This document shows positions 1 through 6,133 of a stretch of 18,031 bases of DNA, piece by piece (position 1 is the first letter of the stretch; the number at the start of each line of letters is the position of its first letter). A program made the translations under genes and the position numbers. The stretch covers positions 1 to 18,031 of the forward strand of contig CAYUAP010000100.1 of the NCBI GenBank assembly GCA_964442735.1, written 5' to 3'. The notes below the pieces were generated by a model. That model was not told the origin of the DNA. It saw only the letters and a list, made by a program, of their open reading frames with translations, and did no database searches. Origin of the DNA: JAUNBG01 sp964442735. GTDB lineage: Bacteria > Planctomycetota > Planctomycetia > Pirellulales > Thermoguttaceae.

Positions 1-20
1 TGTTTGCCAAAAAACTATCC

Positions 21-49
21 GTGAAAATCAGTGTTATCCGTGGTTTCAC
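21..49 (+). repeat. Dispersed intergenic repeat, copy 1
   Basis: Begins GTGAAAATCAGTGTTATCCG and ends GTGGTTTCAC. It matches copy 2 (6076) at 23 of 28 positions and copy 3 (15135) at 22 of 28. The ends GTGAAA and TTTCAC are inverted repeats, so it may fold as a hairpin. Confidence 0.6.
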
Positions 50-274
50 TTTATCTCTGTGAACGGTTACGATTTATTTTATAACCGTGAACGGTTGCCA
101 ACGGTCAATCACAATGGCCCAAAAGCATCCATTTTTAAATTTACACTCTTTTTTACTGGTGTGATTTCTATCAATCGGCATATATTGTTTAAATTACCTT
201 AACGGAAATATCTGTTTATTTTTATTCTTTCTATTTTATTTAACTATTTTATCCGATTTAACATTCTATAGCTC

Positions 275-310
275 TTGACATTTTGAACCTGGACGCATAG
301 ACTTTATAAT
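275..310 (+). promoter_or_regulatory. Overlapping sigma-70-type promoter candidates for the sigma factor gene
   Basis: Two overlapping arrangements are visible. One is a perfect -35 TTGACA (275-280) with TAGACT (298-303, 4 of 6) at 17-bp spacing. The other is a perfect -10 TATAAT (305-310) with TTGAAC (283-288, 4 of 6) at 16-bp spacing. The two perfect hexamers are 24 bp apart, so they cannot serve one promoter together. Either start would give a leader of roughly 45-50 nt before the ATG. Confidence 0.5.
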
Positions 311-360
311 ATGCTATTAGCGTTTGGATAAATATTGAAAAGGATAAATGCGGGTTGTGT

Positions 361-1257
361 ATGACCGAAGCAAATGAATATATGGAGTATCAAGAAGATA
401 AAGATAGCTCCAGTAGAATGACAGTTAAATCACCATTAGAAACCTATTTAAACGATATTAACGGAACACCATTATTAACAGCGGAAGAAGAACTTCTCCT
501 GGCAGGTGCTATTAGTAAAGGGGATCCCGAGGCACGAGACCGAATGGTTCGAGCCAATTTACGTTTAGTCGTTAATATAGCGCGAGGATATACGGGCAAG
601 GGGTTGAGCCTGCCCGATTTAATAGAAGAAGGGAATTTAGGTTTATTGAGAGCCGTAGAAGGATTTGATCCGACGATGGGGACTCGATTTTCGACCTATG
701 CCAGTTATTGGATCAAACAATCGATAAAACGTGCCCTGATCAATTCGGCCAAAACGATACGGATTCCTGCCTATATGGTCGAACTTTTATCGAAGTGGCG
801 CCGGGCCACACTTCGATTAACAGATGAACTTGGGCGCAATCCAACACCGGAAGAGGTTGCTCGTTCCCTTGGGATACCACGAAAAAAGGTTCCTATTATT
901 AAAAAGGCCATTTTAATTCACAATTCGACTCCACAAACGGAGCAGAACGATTCCGGATGGTCGTTAGGTGAAATTATAATGGACGAGCGATGTCGATGTC
1001 CAGCGGAACAGATGTTGGAAAACGACAATCTCAAGTTTGTTCTGGAGCAGTTGGATCGAATGGACCCACGGGAGGCGGCAGTTCTTCGAATGCGTTTTGG
1101 ATTAGGGGACTGTGAACAGCAGACACTTAAAGAGATCGGTGAAACACTTGGTTTAACCCGGGAACGTGTTCGGCAGATCGAGACAGACGCTCTTGCCCGT
1201 CTGGCGGAAGCGTTGGAGGAAGGTCATCCGGTGACCGTTATTCCAATATGGCACTAA
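361..1257 (+). CDS. RpoD/SigA-like (group 2 type) RNA polymerase sigma factor
   Basis: A sigma-70 family factor of about 298 residues that directs core RNA polymerase to -35/-10 promoters. Visible parts are a region 1.2-like segment (about 24-55), region 2 with the -10 recognition helix (FSTYASYWIKQSIKRAL, 110-126), region 3 (about 141-220) and region 4 with a standard helix-turn-helix (TLKEIGETLGLTRERVRQIE, 255-274). The long acidic region 1.1 of a primary RpoD is absent, and the length suits a group 2 or alternative factor. Short RpoD-like factors of this kind are common in planctomycetes as far as I recall. Start choice is uncertain: an in-frame TTG at 355 sits 10 nt from AAAGGA (339-344), while ATG 361 is 16 nt away. 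ATG is preferred as the better codon. It stands alone with its own promoter. Confidence 0.9.
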   Translation: MTEANEYMEYQEDKDSSSRMTVKSPLETYLNDINGTPLLTAEEELLLAGAISKGDPEARDRMVRANLRLVVNIARGYTGKGLSLPDLIEEGNLGLLRAVEGFDPTMGTRFSTYASYWIKQSIKRALINSAKTIRIPAYMVELLSKWRRATLRLTDELGRNPTPEEVARSLGIPRKKVPIIKKAILIHNSTPQTEQNDSGWSLGEIIMDERCRCPAEQMLENDNLKFVLEQLDRMDPREAAVLRMRFGLGDCEQQTLKEIGETLGLTRERVRQIETDALARLAEALEEGHPVTVIPIWH

Positions 1258-1367
1258 AAATAGTGTTTTATTCGGAGAAAAGGAACCGTTAAAGTTTAAC
1301 AGAACATTAGTCGATACATGAAAAGTGTAATTGTATTGGTTATAGTGATTTTAAAAGAGGTAGTCAA

Positions 1368-2318
1368 TTGAATCCGTATAAAATAATTCTGGATGTCGAT
1401 CCGGGACTGGAAGAGGCTTTAGTATTAAGTCTTGCTCTGTTCGATCCGGAGGTGGATGTCGTTGCACTGACCTCCACAGGAGGTCGGGTAGATTCACAGA
1501 CAGCATCGCGTAATTTGCGAGGTATCGTTGAATTTCTTGATCCACCCCATCGTCCGCGTATAGGTTTTGGCGACGATCCGGAAGGATCGCTTCCGTTAGA
1601 AGAGCCTTCGGTTTGCGGTCGAGACGGTTTGGCTGGTTTTGTTTTACCGAGAACGGAACGTCGAACGCCAGTCCCAGCCGAAAAAGTGATATGCGATGTT
1701 GTCCGATCCCAACCGGGCGAAGTTTCCATACTCTGTTTCGGACCGTTGACGAATATGGCCCGAGCCTTGTTACGGGATCCCGAACTGCAATTTTTGATAA
1801 AACGGCTTTATATTTGTGGAGGCACATGTTGTTGTCCGGGTAATGTAGCGCCAACCGCCGAATTTAATATCTACGCCAATGCAAAAGCGGCACAATTGGT
1901 GTTTCGGTCCGCTTGTTCTAAAACACTGATTCCCCTTGATGTTGTCGAACAAATGTCCACTTCCATTGAAATATTACAGGAGTTACCGTCCAACGAAACC
2001 AATTACGGTAATTTTCTCCAGCATCTGTTTGTTTCTCTTTTTAGAGGATATCGTAATATTTATGGTATAGAGAGTATTCCGTTTCACGAATTAGCCACCT
2101 GGTTTGCCGTTTTACATCCGGCTCTTTTTGAGAAACGATATGAATTTTGTGACGTGGAAACCATAGGTCTTTTGACTCTTGGTGAAATTGTCTATGACCG
2201 GAGAATCAATCGCGTCGGGCGAAAAAACGTCGAAGTCTTTTATCGCGTCAATGATCCCGATCAAATACGTAAAAAAATGATAGAAGGTTTTAGAAGGATA
2301 AATAAAATTCTGTCTTAA
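1368..2318 (+). CDS. Nucleoside hydrolase (IunH/DeoD-unrelated NH family) protein with altered acidic site
   Basis: Family members cleave the N-glycosidic bond of ribonucleosides, releasing base and ribose, in the cytosol. At 316 residues it has the usual length. The family fold is clear: the N-terminal motif is DVDPGLEEA (9-17), PLTN lies at 126-129, and AEFNIYANAKAAQLVF (164-179) matches the ribose-binding EFN region. The family consensus at the N-terminus is D-x-DPGxDDA, with aspartates as Ca2+ ligands and catalytic base. Here only the first is kept (D11), while the next two are E15 and E16. The C-terminal HD is HE (H240, E241). All changes are Asp to Glu, so activity may be altered or lost. 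The start is TTG, chosen because AAGAGG (1355-1360) lies 7 nt upstream and the DPG motif falls at the usual distance. The following gene begins 40 nt downstream and may be co-transcribed. Confidence 0.85.
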   Translation: MNPYKIILDVDPGLEEALVLSLALFDPEVDVVALTSTGGRVDSQTASRNLRGIVEFLDPPHRPRIGFGDDPEGSLPLEEPSVCGRDGLAGFVLPRTERRTPVPAEKVICDVVRSQPGEVSILCFGPLTNMARALLRDPELQFLIKRLYICGGTCCCPGNVAPTAEFNIYANAKAAQLVFRSACSKTLIPLDVVEQMSTSIEILQELPSNETNYGNFLQHLFVSLFRGYRNIYGIESIPFHELATWFAVLHPALFEKRYEFCDVETIGLLTLGEIVYDRRINRVGRKNVEVFYRVNDPDQIRKKMIEGFRRINKILS

Positions 2319-2358
2319 TGGTAATTTTTAATTCCATGATGGCGTTTTATTATTTTGG

Positions 2359-3945
2359 ATGAATAATATGAAACTGAATAAAACAAACCGTAGTCCCATA
2401 AATGGATGTCGGAGGGTCCTGTCCAACATCTTATGGGGAATCATTCTTGTTTTCTGCATGCTCCAGTTGGTAATAGGAGCTGTAACGACATTATCTGCTG
2501 TCGAGAATGTTCAACAGACAGTATCTTCCTCTGAAAAAAAAGAGGTGTATGATCCGATTAAGGAGAACGGTAATTATTTTGTCGGTTGGGAGAAGCCGAA
2601 GGCGGCAATAGTTCTTTCGGGGCTCCTTGCGGGATACATAGAACCTTGTGGTTGTGCCGGTATGGAGAGAATGAAGGGTGGATTAAGCCGTCGTCACGAA
2701 TTCATGAAGGAATTGACGAATCGCGGCTGGAATCTGTTCAAAATAGATGCCGGTGAAATTTCCAATGGATTTGGTGTTCAGGAAGAGCTTAAATTCGATA
2801 TGGCTGTGAACGCGTTTCATTTAATGGAGTATCAGGCAATCGGATTGGGCAAAAACGAAGTTCGTTTTCCCGCCTACTTCCTGTTGACATTTACCGCTCC
2901 GGCCGGTACCGATGAACCAAGTCTTTTTGTCTCCGCAAATGTAGCTGTCTACAGTTTCAACAATCTCTACACACTCCCCTTTAAAGTTATAGAACAGAAT
3001 GGTTTTCGTATTGGTGTGACATCAGTTCTTTTTCCCGATGATACGGTAAAACATCGCGATGAAAACATTTTAATTGAGGATCCCTATCTCAAATTGGGGG
3101 GCGTGATGCCCGAGATTCGGAATAAAAAATGCGATAAATTGGTCCTAATCGTTCATGGAACGGAACAGGAGACGTTGAAAATCGCGGAAAAATTTCCTGA
3201 ATTCGAAATTGTAATAACGTCCGATTCGCCGAGTATTCCACCTGCCGAAGGTAAAATTATCAACAAAAATCAACGTCTGATTGAGTTGGGAGAAAAAGGA
3301 AAATATATGATCGTCCTGGGTCTATATGACGATCCTCAAAATCCGGTTCGCTATCAGAGGGTGGCGTTGGATTCACGATATCAGCAATCGAAGGACGTCC
3401 ACCGTCTCATGGAAGGTTATCAGGGTATTCTAAAAACATTGGTAACGAATAAAGGGTATAAAAATGGACTTGGCTTGAGTCAGGTTGAATCACCCAAACG
3501 GCATAGTCTCGGAGATTTCGTCGGATCTTCCAAATGTGAATCCTGTCATGAAGAATCCTATCGTATTTGGCGCCGTAATCGTCATTCGCAGGCCTGGCAA
3601 TCCTTAACGACGACCGCAAGTCCTCCCCGGGACTTCGATCCCGAATGTATTAGTTGTCATGTTGTTGGCTGGCAGGGGATCGAAAATTTCCCCTATTATG
3701 GCGGATTCGATACCGAAGCGACAACACCCCATTTAAAAGAAGTGGGGTGTGAAAGTTGTCATGGTCCCGGGGCTAAACATATTGAAGCGGAACTCGGTAA
3801 TAATACCAAACTTCAAGAATCACTCCGAAACGAAATGCGTCTGGGTAATAATGTCAAAAAGGTCTGCTATTCCTGCCATGACGCCGATAACAGTCCCGCC
3901 TTCGATTTTGATTCCTATTATAAAAAAATAGAACATAAAGAATAA
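2359..3945 (+). CDS. Exported 5'-nucleotidase-like / tetraheme cytochrome c fusion protein
   Basis: A 528-residue exported protein with two halves. Residues 1-48 hold a basic stretch and one hydrophobic segment (about 21-45), acting as signal peptide or membrane anchor. Residues 80-340 resemble the metallophosphatase fold of UshA/5'-nucleotidase relatives and carry the characteristic GYIEPCGCAG (92-101) and IDAGE (129-133). The metal-binding motifs look degenerate: the expected D-x-H near residue 87 reads LSG, and the expected GNHD/E reads GKNEV (164-168). The C-terminal part has four CXXCH heme sites at C393, C430, C464 and C503, with H409 in RHSQAW as a possible distal ligand, like cytochrome c554-type multiheme domains. 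Hemes would be attached outside the cytoplasm. Its redox partner is unknown. Start choice between M1 and M4 is open because no clear Shine-Dalgarno site is present. A terminator follows 15 nt after the stop. Confidence 0.8.
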   Translation: MNNMKLNKTNRSPINGCRRVLSNILWGIILVFCMLQLVIGAVTTLSAVENVQQTVSSSEKKEVYDPIKENGNYFVGWEKPKAAIVLSGLLAGYIEPCGCAGMERMKGGLSRRHEFMKELTNRGWNLFKIDAGEISNGFGVQEELKFDMAVNAFHLMEYQAIGLGKNEVRFPAYFLLTFTAPAGTDEPSLFVSANVAVYSFNNLYTLPFKVIEQNGFRIGVTSVLFPDDTVKHRDENILIEDPYLKLGGVMPEIRNKKCDKLVLIVHGTEQETLKIAEKFPEFEIVITSDSPSIPPAEGKIINKNQRLIELGEKGKYMIVLGLYDDPQNPVRYQRVALDSRYQQSKDVHRLMEGYQGILKTLVTNKGYKNGLGLSQVESPKRHSLGDFVGSSKCESCHEESYRIWRRNRHSQAWQSLTTTASPPRDFDPECISCHVVGWQGIENFPYYGGFDTEATTPHLKEVGCESCHGPGAKHIEAELGNNTKLQESLRNEMRLGNNVKKVCYSCHDADNSPAFDFDSYYKKIEHKE

Positions 3946-3960
3946 TAGGGGAATGATCGT

Positions 3961-4008
3961 AAAAAAGGGTTTTAATAAAAAATAACTTTTGTTAAATACC
4001 CTTTTTTT
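3961..4008 (+). terminator. Intrinsic terminator after the tetraheme protein gene
   Basis: AAAAAAGGGT (3961-3970) pairs perfectly with ACCCTTTTTT (3998-4007). The stem can extend with TTTAA/TTAAA (3971-3975 and 3992-3996) past a single bulged T. It ends in a run of seven T. The A-run on the other side means it could also act on the minus strand, but no minus-strand gene ends here. Confidence 0.75.
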
Positions 4009-4029
4009 GAGTTCTATTGTTTTTTTATG

Positions 4030-4057
4030 TTTACAAATTCATTTGCCGAATTATAAT
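4030..4057 (+). promoter_or_regulatory. Strong sigma-70-type promoter for the DgkA-family kinase
   Basis: TTTACA (4030-4035, 5 of 6) and TATAAT (4052-4057, perfect) are separated by 16 bp. A transcription start near 4064 would give a leader of about 50 nt before ATG 4114. The position directly behind the preceding terminator supports an independent transcription unit. Confidence 0.7.
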
Positions 4058-4113
4058 GGAAGAGAAGTTAGTATTTTATCCATTTTAACCATTTTCCAAA
4101 GTGAGTCCTTTTA

Positions 4114-4557
4114 ATGACAGACCGTGAAGACGCCCTAGCCCGTGTAGCCAAACGAGCTGGCAGGCCAAAATTTCTACGTCAGACACGAACGTGGCAGTCG
4201 AAATTCCATGATTCATTTTCAGGATTTCGACAGTCTATCGAGCAACAAAGCAGTTATCGTGTTCATTTTTTCTTCGCGGCACTAACATTGGGAATGGGGT
4301 ATTTTTTTAGTTTTGACATTTTTCGCTGGGCGCTTTTAACAATGGCTATTACGGTTGTTATTACAACAGAAATGCTCAATACGGCCATTGAAATGCTAGC
4401 TCGCGAAGTGACCGACGAGGACAGTGAATTTATTCGACAGGCCCTTAATATAGCTAGTGGGGCTGTCTTAATGGTTTCCATGGGCGCTGCTTTGGTGGGG
4501 ATCCTTCTCTTTGGTGAAGCTATTTTTCAGTTTTACATGACCCGGTTTGCGGGATAG
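4114..4557 (+). CDS. dgkA: DgkA-family membrane lipid kinase (diacylglycerol/undecaprenol kinase)
   Basis: A 147-residue integral membrane protein of the prokaryotic diacylglycerol kinase family, which phosphorylates diacylglycerol or undecaprenol with ATP in the inner membrane. It has an N-terminal cytosolic extension (about 1-30), then SFSGFRQSIEQQSSYRVHF (34-52), and three predicted membrane helices (about 51-67, 71-90 and 112-135). The family signature is present as EMLNTAIEML (86-95), with E86, N89 and E93 matching E. coli E69, N72 and E76. Two acidic positions are replaced by amides: Q45 stands where E. coli has E28, and N112 where E. coli has D95. The alignment was made by eye. These changes could alter activity. 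A strong promoter lies upstream, and the 3' end overlaps the convergent WYL gene by 25 bp. Substrate preference cannot be read from the sequence. Confidence 0.85.
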   Translation: MTDREDALARVAKRAGRPKFLRQTRTWQSKFHDSFSGFRQSIEQQSSYRVHFFFAALTLGMGYFFSFDIFRWALLTMAITVVITTEMLNTAIEMLAREVTDEDSEFIRQALNIASGAVLMVSMGAALVGILLFGEAIFQFYMTRFAG

Positions 4558-5531
4558 CGGTTTATTATTTCTTCTAATTTCTCGATATATTTTTCACGTA
4601 ACTCGTCCGGGCCAATTATTTCCACATCGGTTCCGTATCCAAGAAGCCAAAAAAGAAATGGTTTGCTATTTTCAGTTTCAATAATAACTTCCAATTCACC
4701 ATTTTTCAATTGTTTCATACTTTTAAAGGAGTCCCAGGCCATTTCCTGAATTCCGGGCGCTGCCGTTTTGTTAAAACGAACCGTTGCTTGTATTATTTTC
4801 TGATTACCAATAAAGGGACAAAATGTTCGCGATAAATAGGTATCAATATCAAAATCTTTTTGACGTTCGAATTTCGACTCTTTTAGGGACGCCTTGAACA
4901 GTCGATTGATTTTCCAAAAACGAATGTCATTATCTTTACAGGAAAAGCCAATAATATAGATAAAACCATGATGATAAACAAAAGAATAGGGATGAATTGT
5001 ATAGCATTTAGCTCGTTCAGACTGTATCGATTTGTATTTTATATATACTTCCTGATTATCTTCCATTGCGACAAGGATAACATCAATGACCTCCCGAAAC
5101 GGGGAATAATCATAGACGGTTCGGTCCAACTGATAAAAGAGAGGGGCAACACGTTCCGCATATTCTATTACCTTCGGATTCAGGACCTTGCGTATTTTTT
5201 GGATGCCATTTTGAATGGCGTCCCAAAAATATGTTCCCCGTAGTGGTTTCATTAAATTTCGACCAACATAGAAGGCGAGTAATTCGTCCCGATTGAGATT
5301 CATTGACAGGAGTCCATCTTGGTAGTCGTAAAAAATTCGTTTGGGCATTCCTCGGGTTAGTTCTTCTCGAAACGTAATAGGAATTGACTTCAATAATAGC
5401 AGATCACGACGTATTGTTTTCGTTGTAACATTAAAATGCGCGGCTAGTTCCGCTATCGTTGCCCCTTTTGGTGAATTGACAATGAATTGTAATACGTACC
5501 ATTGTCGATAATAACCCGTAACAACATTCAT
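4533..5531 (-). CDS. HTH and WYL-domain transcriptional regulator
   Basis: A DeoR/YafY-type regulator of about 332 residues. The N-terminus holds a winged helix-turn-helix (about 10-60, with TIAELAAHFNVTTKTIRRDL at 25-44). A central WYL domain follows (about 150-215), including IHPYSFVYHHGFIYIIGF (179-196) and FWKINRLF (205-212), and then a WCX-like C-terminal extension (about 245-325). The eponymous W-Y-L triplet is F-I-Y here. WYL domains are known to sense ligands, in some cases nucleic acids or nucleotides; the ligand here is unknown. The start at 5531 is preferred over an ATG at 5573 because AAGGG (5543-5539) sits 7 nt upstream and the 5573 codon would lie almost at the predicted transcription start. 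A dyad just upstream of the promoter suggests self-regulation. It could act on the sugar genes, but nothing in the sequence proves that. Confidence 0.88.
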   Translation of the reverse strand: MNVVTGYYRQWYVLQFIVNSPKGATIAELAAHFNVTTKTIRRDLLLLKSIPITFREELTRGMPKRIFYDYQDGLLSMNLNRDELLAFYVGRNLMKPLRGTYFWDAIQNGIQKIRKVLNPKVIEYAERVAPLFYQLDRTVYDYSPFREVIDVILVAMEDNQEVYIKYKSIQSERAKCYTIHPYSFVYHHGFIYIIGFSCKDNDIRFWKINRLFKASLKESKFERQKDFDIDTYLSRTFCPFIGNQKIIQATVRFNKTAAPGIQEMAWDSFKSMKQLKNGELEVIIETENSKPFLFWLLGYGTDVEIIGPDELREKYIEKLEEIINRYPANRVM

Positions 5532-5585
5532 TTTTTTACCCTTAAAATAAGTATATTTGAAACGATAGATCACGCAGATTACAAA

Positions 5586-5614
5586 ATTTTATTACGATAA
5601 ATTTAACGTGTCAA
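5586..5614 (-). promoter_or_regulatory. Promoter of the WYL regulator gene
   Basis: On the minus strand, TTGACA (5614-5609, perfect) and TAAAAT (5591-5586, 5 of 6) are spaced by 17 bp. The start would fall near 5579, giving a leader of about 48 nt to ATG 5531. Confidence 0.7.
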
Positions 5615-5622
5615 GAAGGTTT

Positions 5623-5637
5623 GGACAGTATCTGTCC
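5623..5637. promoter_or_regulatory. Perfect dyad upstream of the WYL promoter, candidate operator
   Basis: GGACAG-TAT-CTGTCC is a perfect inverted repeat of 6-bp arms with a 3-bp centre. It lies 8 bp upstream of the -35 of the WYL promoter, centred near -51 from the inferred start. That is a usual place for an activator or autoregulatory site. It could also fold as an RNA hairpin followed by CTCTTTTT on the plus strand, but no plus-strand gene ends nearby. Confidence 0.4.
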
Positions 5638-5692
5638 CTCTTTTTGAAACTCCCATTACTGGTTGATGTAGTAGTGGTTAGTAATACTAAAA

Positions 5693-5729
5693 TTTATCTG
5701 TGTTCGTTCATGGGAACAAAACAGATAAA
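5693..5729. repeat. Inverted repeat TTTATCTGT / ACAGATAAA
   Basis: Perfect 9-bp arms at 5693-5701 and 5721-5729 enclose a 19-nt loop. The loop itself contains GTTC/GAAC (5702-5705 and 5714-5717), so a two-part stem-loop is possible. It sits directly beside the terminator-like hairpin at 5731-5754. Confidence 0.45.
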
Positions 5730-5730
5730 C

Positions 5731-5755
5731 AAAACAGGTGGGAAAACCTGTTTTT
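5731..5755 (+). terminator. Terminator-like hairpin
   Basis: AAAACAGGT (5731-5739) pairs perfectly with ACCTGTTTT (5746-5754) around a 6-nt loop, and the sequence ends in five T. It has the form of an intrinsic terminator on the plus strand, less clearly so on the minus strand. No annotated gene ends here, so it may terminate a small RNA or serve as an insulator. Confidence 0.45.
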
Positions 5756-5763
5756 GAGATACC

Positions 5764-5784
5764 GATTCCTGTAAAAAAGGAATC
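5764..5784. repeat. Small inverted repeat GATTCC / GGAATC
   Basis: Perfect 6-bp arms at 5764-5769 and 5779-5784 enclose a 9-nt A-rich loop. Its role is unknown. It belongs to the hairpin group upstream of the WYL gene. Confidence 0.3.
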
Positions 5785-5945
5785 AACTGATTATAAAATC
5801 GTTTACGAGAATATTATATTCATTTTCGGGGAAGAGTCTTTTTCTCCTTCTCTTCCCTCTTGTTTATGACTTCATTCATTTCATACTAAACGTCTTCTTC
5901 TGTTTTCGGGACAGCAAATTTCAAGTCGGTACCGAATCAACTTTA

Positions 5946-6015
5946 TTCAAATTATTGTCTTCAATTTATTGTCTTCAAATTATTGTCTTCAAATTATTGT
6001 CTTCAAATTATTGTA
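5946..6015. repeat. Tandem repeat, 14 bp x 5
   Basis: The unit TTCAAATTATTGTC occurs five times in direct succession (5946, 5960, 5974, 5988, 6002). The second unit has one A-to-T change and the last ends in A instead of C. The array is AT-rich, lies outside any gene, and is unlike any iteron or DnaA box I recognise. It is likely a young minisatellite. Confidence 0.9.
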
Positions 6016-6075
6016 ATGCTCTTTTTTACGATTAGACCTCCCTTCCTTTTTACTGAATTGTTATTGATAGTGTTT

Positions 6076-6108
6076 GTGAAAATCAATATTATCCATGATT
6101 GCAAATAA
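6076..6108 (+). repeat. Dispersed intergenic repeat, copy 2
   Basis: Begins GTGAAAATCAATATTATCCA. It shares 23 of 28 positions with copy 1 and 23 of 28 with copy 3, and the CAAATA extension is shared with copy 3. It lies 26 bp past the 3' end of the GH16 gene. Confidence 0.6.
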
Positions 6109-6133
6109 AAATATTTATAGTATGAGACAATAA

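Larger units (their letters stand above)
1..354. other. Non-coding region upstream of the sigma factor gene
   Basis: No convincing gene is seen here. The left part (21-49) carries one copy of an imperfect repeat that recurs near 6076 and 15135. Next to it, GTGAACGGTT occurs twice (59-68 and 87-96), and the second copy forms the inverted repeat AACCGT-GA-ACGGTT (83-96). From about 120 to 270 the sequence is AT-rich without clear structure. The right end holds the promoter for the sigma factor gene. Confidence 0.6.
5574..6133. other. Gene-free region between the WYL and GH16 genes
   Basis: No gene with coding character is seen. From left to right it holds the WYL promoter and its dyad, a set of hairpins (5693-5729, 5731-5754, 5764-5784), an inverted repeat GGGAAGAG/CTCTTCCC (5829-5836 and 5850-5857), a 14-bp tandem repeat (5946-6015), and a copy of the dispersed repeat (6076-6108) just past the end of the GH16 gene. 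No convincing terminator for the minus-strand GH16 operon was found. Confidence 0.6.

Noticed and set aside
1341..1346. TATAGT as a promoter for the nucleoside hydrolase gene
   Set aside because: No acceptable -35 is found at 16-18 bp.
1351..1854. 167-codon minus-strand open frame
   Set aside because: It is antisense to the nucleoside hydrolase gene, whose motifs are clear.
5829..5857. Terminator for the GH16 operon
   Set aside because: GGGAAGAG/CTCTTCCC forms a good stem, but it is about 280 bp past the gene and has no T run on the minus strand.
5946..6015. CRISPR array or replication iterons
   Set aside because: The 14-bp units are directly adjacent without spacers, and no DnaA boxes, rep gene or cas genes are present.
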